Shown one piece after another: positions 59,013-64,000 of a stretch of 64,000 nucleotides of DNA. This DNA is from Pseudonocardiaceae bacterium (GTDB lineage: Bacteria > Actinomycetota > Actinomycetes > Mycobacteriales > Pseudonocardiaceae). Location: contig WHSZ01000023.1 of NCBI GenBank assembly GCA_009379845.1, positions 1-64,000 on the forward strand, given 5' to 3'. Below the pieces are notes generated by a model. The model was given only the letters and a program-made list of their open reading frames with translations. It had not been told where the DNA came from and ran no database searches. Position numbers and translations under genes: made by a program. Positions within the stretch are counted from its first letter, which is position 1. Each line of letters begins with the position of its first letter.

Positions 59013-60398
59013 GTGAAACTGTTCGGAGAATACGACGTCGTGGTGGTCGGAGCCGGCATGACCGGTGTGGTCGCATCGATAACCGCGGCGCGGCAAGGTG
59101 CCAGGACCCTGCTGATCGAATCCAGCGGTCTCATCGGCGGGCTCATCACCGGTGGACGGCTTACGAAACCAACCGGAGTCGTGCAGCCGGGCGTCTACCG
59201 GGAACTGATCACGCGAGCCGCCCGGTACGGGGGAGCGGATCCGCAGACCCAGCGCAGCTACTGGGGCGCCTACACCGGCGTGTTCGACGCGGAGGTGATG
59301 CAGCGTGTGATCATCGATGCGCTCGAAGAGACATCTGTCGAGGTGCTGCTCTTCGCGCACGCCACCGGTGTCATCGACGATGCGGGTCAGGTCAAAGGAA
59401 TCCAGCTGCACACGAAGGAAGGCCCGCAGCTGGTCACCGCACACACCGTGATCGACGCGACCGGCGACGGCGACGTGGCGGCGCTCGCCGGGGCGGAGTT
59501 CATGATGGGGCGGGACGACGGCCTCATGCAGCCGATGACAAGCTACTTCCGGATACTGAACGTCGACGTCACCGCGCTTGCCGAGGACTGCCAGCAGCAT
59601 CCGGACGATATCTCAGAACTCGTGGTTCCGGAGCGGGCGACCAGCAACGCCGACCACGTGCTGACATTCTTCGCGACCGGATTCACACAACGTATCGCCG
59701 AGGCGCGGGACAGCGGATTCGGGTGGATCGTGCCGCGCAACAGCATCACCATGAAGGCGGGAATGCTTCCCGGGGAAGTCAACGTCAACGTCACCCGGGT
59801 ACAGGGCAACGCGCTCGACTCGCGGCTGCGGAGCCGTGCCGTGCTGGAAATTCGCAAGCAGGCGTACTGTGCGTTCGACTTCCTGCAGAAGTACGTGGCT
59901 GGGTTCGCCGACGCCGTACTGCTCGATGTGGCACCGGTGCTGGGTGTGCGGGAGACTCGGCGGATCACCGGTGACTACACGTTGACCGAGCTCGACGTGA
60001 CCAATGAGGCGCGTTTCGACGACGCCATCGGCTTGTGCAACGCCCCGATCGACATCCACGAACCGGGTGGGGAACGCGCGATCATGCGCGGGGTCGGCTC
60101 GGGCTACGGGATACCGTACCGAGTGATGCTGCCGACCGGCATCGAAGGACTGCTGACCGCCGGCCGCTGTATTGCGGCGGATCCCGTCGCGTTCGGCTCG
60201 ACCCGGAACACGCCAGCGTGCGCGCTTACCGGGCAGGCGGCGGGAATCGCGGCGGCCAAGGCGGCCGAGGAGGGCGTTAACCCGCGCGGGCTCCGGGTAT
60301 CGGAGGTCCAGTCCGAACTCAGGGCATTGGATGTCGTGCTGGGAACCGACGCGAGTGATCGGCTGGCGGAGGCGACGAACACGGCGGCCGCGTCGTAG
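59013..60398 (+). CDS. FAD-dependent oxidoreductase
   Basis: A 461-residue flavoprotein. N-terminal GxGxxG Rossmann motif (VVVVGAGMTGVVASITAARQ), an ATGDGDVAALAGAEFM segment and C-terminal GLLTAGRCIAADPVAFGSTR place it in the FAD-dependent group related to HI0933/fumarate-reductase-like and thiazole-type proteins (PF12831). It would dehydrogenate or reduce an unsaturated compound. GGAG is seven bases before GTG 59013. Last gene of the forward cluster, convergent with AraC. Confidence 0.87.
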   Translation: MKLFGEYDVVVVGAGMTGVVASITAARQGARTLLIESSGLIGGLITGGRLTKPTGVVQPGVYRELITRAARYGGADPQTQRSYWGAYTGVFDAEVMQRVIIDALEETSVEVLLFAHATGVIDDAGQVKGIQLHTKEGPQLVTAHTVIDATGDGDVAALAGAEFMMGRDDGLMQPMTSYFRILNVDVTALAEDCQQHPDDISELVVPERATSNADHVLTFFATGFTQRIAEARDSGFGWIVPRNSITMKAGMLPGEVNVNVTRVQGNALDSRLRSRAVLEIRKQAYCAFDFLQKYVAGFADAVLLDVAPVLGVRETRRITGDYTLTELDVTNEARFDDAIGLCNAPIDIHEPGGERAIMRGVGSGYGIPYRVMLPTGIEGLLTAGRCIAADPVAFGSTRNTPACALTGQAAGIAAAKAAEEGVNPRGLRVSEVQSELRALDVVLGTDASDRLAEATNTAAAS

Positions 60399-60426
60399 CC
60401 GGTCGAGCGAGGTGGTGCGAGCGGAC

Positions 60427-61419
60427 CTACTGCTCGCGGAACCGCGCCATGGCCGTTCGCCGGAAATCCGTGGGAGTCTGGCCGGTTTCTCGTTTGAACA
60501 CCTGGCCGAAATGGGACGGGCCTTTGAAACCCCAGCGGGCGGCGATCGCGGCGGCCGGAACGTTGATCATCTGAGGATCCGCCAGGTCGCGCTGGCACAG
60601 TTCGATCCGCCGTGCGCGCATCCATGCGGCCACCGTGAAGTTCGTTCCTTCGAACAAGCTGTGCAAGTACCGTGGTGATATGTAGTGGGCGGCGGCGATG
60701 CCGTTGGGGTCCAGCCCCGGATCAGACAGCCGGGTATCGATGTATTCCCGGATCCGCTGCAGCAGCAGTTCGCGGCGCTCGTCGCCGTCCAGGCTTTGCT
60801 GGGCGAGCTCCGTGCGCAACATGGTTGTCACCAGCTCCATCATGTTGCGGACAGCGAGATGACCGTTGTTTCCCAACGAGTCCAAGGTGCGGCTCATGCT
60901 GAGCACCATCGCCCAGACCGCGGACGACAGGCCGACGCCACATTCGAACGCCGTAGCGGTGATACCGGCCAACGACTCCTCGGCCCTGCTTCCGATGTAT
61001 TTCTTGGGAAACCTGAGGCATATCGACTTGTAGTCATCACCGGATATCAGCGTGGCCGGCTTGGAAGAGTCGTAGAGCGCGAAAAGCCCCGGCTTCAGCG
61101 CGGCGGTCCTGTCGTCCTGCGACATCCGGAACTCACCGGATATTTGCAGCGTCATCAAGTAGTAGCCGGTGTCCGCTGCGGAGATGGTGCTCTGATCTCG
61201 GTACGCGGCGTGTTTGTCGCATTCCATGTCGATGAAGCTGACGTCCGCCAATGTTCGCTTCGTGACGGCACCTTTGAATGCGCGAGGTTGTTCGCAGTCG
61301 AAGCGAAACCTCAAGAGGCTGCGCTGTACAACGTCTTTCCATGAATCGAATGCGACTTCCGGGCCCCGATTGCGGGCAACCAGGCTCGAGGCGACCAAGT
61401 CGTCAACCACAGACGCCAT
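60427..61419 (-). CDS. AraC-family transcriptional regulator
   Basis: A 330-residue activator. The C-terminal ~100 residues hold two helix-turn-helices (GIAAAHYISPRYLHSLFEGT and AAIAARWGFKGPSHFGQVFK), and the N-terminal ~200 an AraC-binding-like effector domain (LKPGLFALYDSSKPATLI). It is divergent from the hydroquinone dioxygenase gene, so it most likely activates that catabolic operon in response to its aromatic substrate. ATG 61419 follows GGAG; a TTG at 61431 is another in-frame start. Confidence 0.91.
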   Translation of the reverse strand: MASVVDDLVASSLVARNRGPEVAFDSWKDVVQRSLLRFRFDCEQPRAFKGAVTKRTLADVSFIDMECDKHAAYRDQSTISAADTGYYLMTLQISGEFRMSQDDRTAALKPGLFALYDSSKPATLISGDDYKSICLRFPKKYIGSRAEESLAGITATAFECGVGLSSAVWAMVLSMSRTLDSLGNNGHLAVRNMMELVTTMLRTELAQQSLDGDERRELLLQRIREYIDTRLSDPGLDPNGIAAAHYISPRYLHSLFEGTNFTVAAWMRARRIELCQRDLADPQMINVPAAAIAARWGFKGPSHFGQVFKRETGQTPTDFRRTAMARFREQ

Positions 61420-61762
61420 AGTCTTCTCCAACGGCTCGCAGTTACGTCTCTGCAGCTGCGCTCGGGCCTCAATCTTCGAAGCAGAAGAAAGTACTTCAGA
61501 TTGTCATACGAAACCGAGGCATGCACCGTGACGTAGGTCATACCTGCACCGGGAGGTTGGGCACAACGCCGGCGCCGACGTGCCCAGGTTCCGATCTGAC
61601 CGTTGAGGCACGGCCAGCTGTGCACGGATTCGACAGTCATGTGCGCTGGTCATTGATGCCGTACCGGGTGCTCGTTCCTAGCGTTGTCATCAGACCCATC
61701 GCGCTGTCCTCGGCGCCACTGAGGTCAAGGACAACGCTCGATCCTCAATGCGGAGGTACGCA
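61420..61762. other. divergent promoter region between AraC and dioxygenase genes
   Basis: No gene is visible in these 343 bases. TGACGTAGGTCA near 61530 is a short inverted repeat that might be part of the AraC site. GGAGG before 61763 is the ribosome-binding site of the dioxygenase. Confidence 0.35.
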
Positions 61763-62716
61763 ATGGCTTACGTCGAGGGCTCGCATCATGTGACGCTGTC
61801 TGTAGCGGGCGCTCAGGAAGATGTGGATTTCCACGTCAAGGTACTGGGCCTGCGTTTGATCAAGCGCACGGTATTGTTCGACGGTTCGTTGCCCATTTAC
61901 CACCTGTACTACTCGAACGCTTCCGGTGACCCGTCCAGCGTGATAACCACTTTTCCGTGGGCACAAGCGGGCTTCTATGGCAAGCGGGGCACAAACCAGG
62001 CCCGCGAAGTGCTGCTTTCGGTTCCGCACGAATCGATGGACTACTGGTACCAGCGGCTGTCCGACCACGCTGTCGGGGTCGAGAACCTCGAAGTGTTCGG
62101 GCAGCGCCGCGTGGCGTTCCGGCACCCATCGGGAATCGAGTACGTGTTCGTCGGAAACGCCGGCGACCAACGTGTCGGCCACGCCGGTTACAGGGTCCCG
62201 CAGGAACACGCCATCCACGGGATTCACGGTGTTGGTGTCCATGTTTCCACCCCGGATCGAATGGTGGAGTTCGCCAACGAGTCGTTCCACTCCCAAGACC
62301 AGCTCGTCGAGGAGGGGGACAGGGCCGCGCTGCAGATCGGGAACCAGAAGTACGGGAACCATCTGGAGATCACCGTAAACCGCGAGGATGACCAAGGGAC
62401 CTGGGGCTACGGCGCCGGTACCTATCACCATTTCGCCTGGAACGTCGACACGCTGAGCAACCAGACCGACGTCAAGTTCGACATCGAAGGCCGCGGCTAC
62501 ACCGACATCTCCGAACTCAAGGACCGCAAGTACTTCAAGAGCGTGTATGTCCGTACTCCGAGCGGCGCTCTCTTCGAGCTTGCCGTCACTCACGAGGACG
62601 GAGGCTGGGAATGCGACGAGTCGCCGCAGGAGCTGGGTAGCAGGTTCCAGCTGCCTGATCAGTTCGAGCACCGTCGCGAGGAGATCCTCAACCGGCTCGA
62701 AACGATCGAGATCTAG
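61763..62716 (+). CDS. hydroquinone-type ring-cleavage dioxygenase (PcpA/LinE-like)
   Basis: A 317-residue two-domain VOC enzyme of the PcpA/LinE/MhqO group, which opens hydroquinones at C1-C2 with Fe(II). The family N terminus GSHHVTLSVAGAQEDVDFHV, then KRTVLFDG with YHLYYSNASGDPSS is distinctive. Probable ligands: His in SHHVTL, His in GTYHHFAWNV and Glu in GALFELAV. Preceded by GGAGG. The next gene is a flavin monooxygenase that could make the hydroquinone by hydroxylating a phenol para to the OH. Controlled by the divergent AraC. Confidence 0.91.
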   Translation: MAYVEGSHHVTLSVAGAQEDVDFHVKVLGLRLIKRTVLFDGSLPIYHLYYSNASGDPSSVITTFPWAQAGFYGKRGTNQAREVLLSVPHESMDYWYQRLSDHAVGVENLEVFGQRRVAFRHPSGIEYVFVGNAGDQRVGHAGYRVPQEHAIHGIHGVGVHVSTPDRMVEFANESFHSQDQLVEEGDRAALQIGNQKYGNHLEITVNREDDQGTWGYGAGTYHHFAWNVDTLSNQTDVKFDIEGRGYTDISELKDRKYFKSVYVRTPSGALFELAVTHEDGGWECDESPQELGSRFQLPDQFEHRREEILNRLETIEI

Positions 62717-62766
62717 CCCATCCCGCAAGCGAGTCGACGCCCCCGAGCACTCGAAGGAACGAACGT

Positions 62767-63966
62767 ATGAGCAGTCAGCCGACGGTCACCTCCGGGATCA
62801 ACGTCAGCGATGAGTTCGATCCGCTGATGAAAAGACTGGACGGTATCAACCAGGTACTGAACGACAATGCCGAGGAGAGCGAAGAACTCGGGCGCCTGAC
62901 GGATGAGGCGGCGCGAGCCTTGCGGGAAACCGGCGCATTCAAGATCGGCATACCGCGCGATCTGGGCGGGTACGAGTTCTCGCCCCGTCAGGTGATCGAG
63001 ACGATCGCCGCGATCTCCTACGCCGAGGCATCCGCAGGATGGGCCTTCATGGCGGTACAAATGGTTACCGGAACCACGGCGGCGTACCTGGGCGAGGAGG
63101 CCGCCCGGGACCTGTACCGCGATGTCCGCAAGGGCGATCACGCGCTGATCGCCGGACAGGGCACCAAACTCGGGAAAGCGGTCCAGGTCGACGGGGGATA
63201 CCGGATCAGCGGCCACTGGCACTTCGCCTCCGGTATCTCGATGGCCAGCCACATCCACACCGCGGCGCTGTGTGAGGAAACGGGTCAGGCCCTGGTGTTC
63301 ACGTTGCCCAAGGAGCAAGCGACGCTGGTGGACAACTGGGACGTGATGGGTCTTCGGGCTACCAACAGCATCGACTACATGTGCGAGGACGTGTTCGTCC
63401 CCGACAGCCATGTCTACGAGGTATCCACTATGGACGCCCGCCACGGCGGCGCGATCTACCGGATGGGCTTGGCGAACATGGCCGGAATCTGCCACACCGG
63501 ATGGGCCCTCGGCGTGGGGCGACGAATGCTTGATGAGATGAAGGCGTTAGTCGCCAAGAAAACCGGTACGCCGAACGCTTCGGTGGACACCCAGCAGTTC
63601 TACGCCGAATACGCGGAGGCGGAGAGCAAACTACGCTCGGCGGGTGCCTGGGCGATGGAAGTGTGGGCGCAGAACGAGGCGACGCTGGATCGAGGTGAAC
63701 TTCTCAGCACCGAGCAGGAGACCGTGACCAGGCTGATGCTGAACAACACCACATGGTCCGTGCAGTCTGTTGGCCAGACCGTGTACAAATGGGCGGCCAC
63801 CGCGGCGCTGCGCCGGGGTGAGCTGCAACGGTTCTTCCGCGATCTGCACGCGGGTACCCAGCACATCACGTCGAGCCCGGTGGTGCTGCAGAACTGCGGT
63901 AAGTGGCTGTCCGGACTGGCGCCGGACGCCCGGTGGGTGTTCCTCGACTTGCGGGAACCGGAATAG
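62767..63966 (+). CDS. two-component flavin monooxygenase, acyl-CoA dehydrogenase fold
   Basis: A 399-residue oxygenase component of the group D flavin monooxygenases (HsaA, p-hydroxyphenylacetate hydroxylase C2 and relatives), which need reduced flavin from a separate reductase. The acyl-CoA dehydrogenase fold is seen (IPRDLGGYEFSPRQVIETIA, RISGHWHFASGIS, WDVMGLRATNSIDY). It likely hydroxylates a phenolic substrate ahead of the PcpA-like enzyme. No reductase gene is in the window, but it may follow past 64 kb. Confidence 0.89.
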   Translation: MSSQPTVTSGINVSDEFDPLMKRLDGINQVLNDNAEESEELGRLTDEAARALRETGAFKIGIPRDLGGYEFSPRQVIETIAAISYAEASAGWAFMAVQMVTGTTAAYLGEEAARDLYRDVRKGDHALIAGQGTKLGKAVQVDGGYRISGHWHFASGISMASHIHTAALCEETGQALVFTLPKEQATLVDNWDVMGLRATNSIDYMCEDVFVPDSHVYEVSTMDARHGGAIYRMGLANMAGICHTGWALGVGRRMLDEMKALVAKKTGTPNASVDTQQFYAEYAEAESKLRSAGAWAMEVWAQNEATLDRGELLSTEQETVTRLMLNNTTWSVQSVGQTVYKWAATAALRRGELQRFFRDLHAGTQHITSSPVVLQNCGKWLSGLAPDARWVFLDLREPE

Positions 63967-64000
63967 CGACCGCTGGCGCGTACCGACTGCGAAGGTGGTT

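Noticed and set aside
1-64000. tRNA, rRNA, CRISPR array, insertion sequence or integrase
   Set aside because: None was found on either strand by reading intergenic gaps and proteins. The mixed gene content alone is not enough to call a mobile element.

Overview
The window is GC-rich, densely coded DNA with GTG and TTG starts, ATGA/GTGA stop-start overlaps and few long gaps. Gene content (propane-type diiron monooxygenase, AcoR-like activator, Streptomyces-type formylglycine-generating enzyme, XRE/DUF5753 and BTAD/NB-ARC regulators, many catabolic modules) points to a free-living actinomycete, most likely Pseudonocardiales. That placement is inferred from gene families, since no rRNA or tRNA is present.

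Region 1 (1-3.2 kb): the 5' part of a propane/THF-type diiron monooxygenase large subunit, a small conserved protein and a divergent MimR/AcoR-like activator, with matching palindromes in front of both transcription units. Region 2 (3.2-13.8 kb): a tight operon for a pterin metalloenzyme system: MobA fused to a MoaD/ThiS-like tail ending in Gly-Gly, a tungsten-type aldehyde:ferredoxin oxidoreductase (AOR), an NAD-linked formate dehydrogenase (catalytic subunit plus a NuoE-NuoF fusion), MoeA, and a second MoeA fused to a periplasmic-binding-like domain. Region 3 (13.9-21.8 kb): a module unrelated to the metalloenzyme theme: an XRE regulator with two small conserved genes, a DrrAB-like exporter, a cytochrome P450 and a large BTAD/NB-ARC regulator. 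Region 4 (21.9-25.4 kb): a GntR-like regulator carrying the same binding-protein-like domain as the second MoeA, followed by tungstate transporter tupABC. Regions 2 and 4 together form a tungsten uptake, cofactor maturation and enzyme system. Region 5 (25.5-28.4 kb): universal stress protein, formylglycine-generating enzyme, acetyltransferase.

Region 6 (28.6-48.6 kb) is catabolic. A forward set holds a zinc alcohol dehydrogenase, an ACMSD-type amidohydrolase, a MetE-like protein behind a clear promoter/operator, and an extradiol dioxygenase. A nine-gene reverse operon (CoxG, three xanthine-dehydrogenase-family subunits, alpha/beta hydrolase, UbiD, IclR, UbiX, MFS) diverges from an importer operon (binding protein, isochorismatase-fold amidase, ATPase, two permeases, MFS). 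The combination suggests uptake, hydroxylation, decarboxylation and hydrolysis of a heteroaromatic, perhaps N-heteroaromatic, acid; the substrate is inferred. Region 7 (48.9-52.1 kb): an MHS-type MFS, and a TetR regulator whose 20-bp operator is repeated in front of an MFS exporter.

Region 8 (52.2-64 kb): a GntR regulator and a 24-bp palindrome upstream of a ThDP enzyme, two paralogous amidohydrolases, a Rieske ferredoxin, an Nramp relative lacking the canonical metal motif and an FAD oxidoreductase. Then an AraC regulator diverges from a PcpA-type hydroquinone dioxygenase and a flavin monooxygenase. It looks like an aromatic-degradation locus that may continue past the right edge. The least understood pieces are the two catabolic clusters (33-47.7 kb and 53-60.4 kb) and the shared binding-protein-like domain in the tungsten locus.
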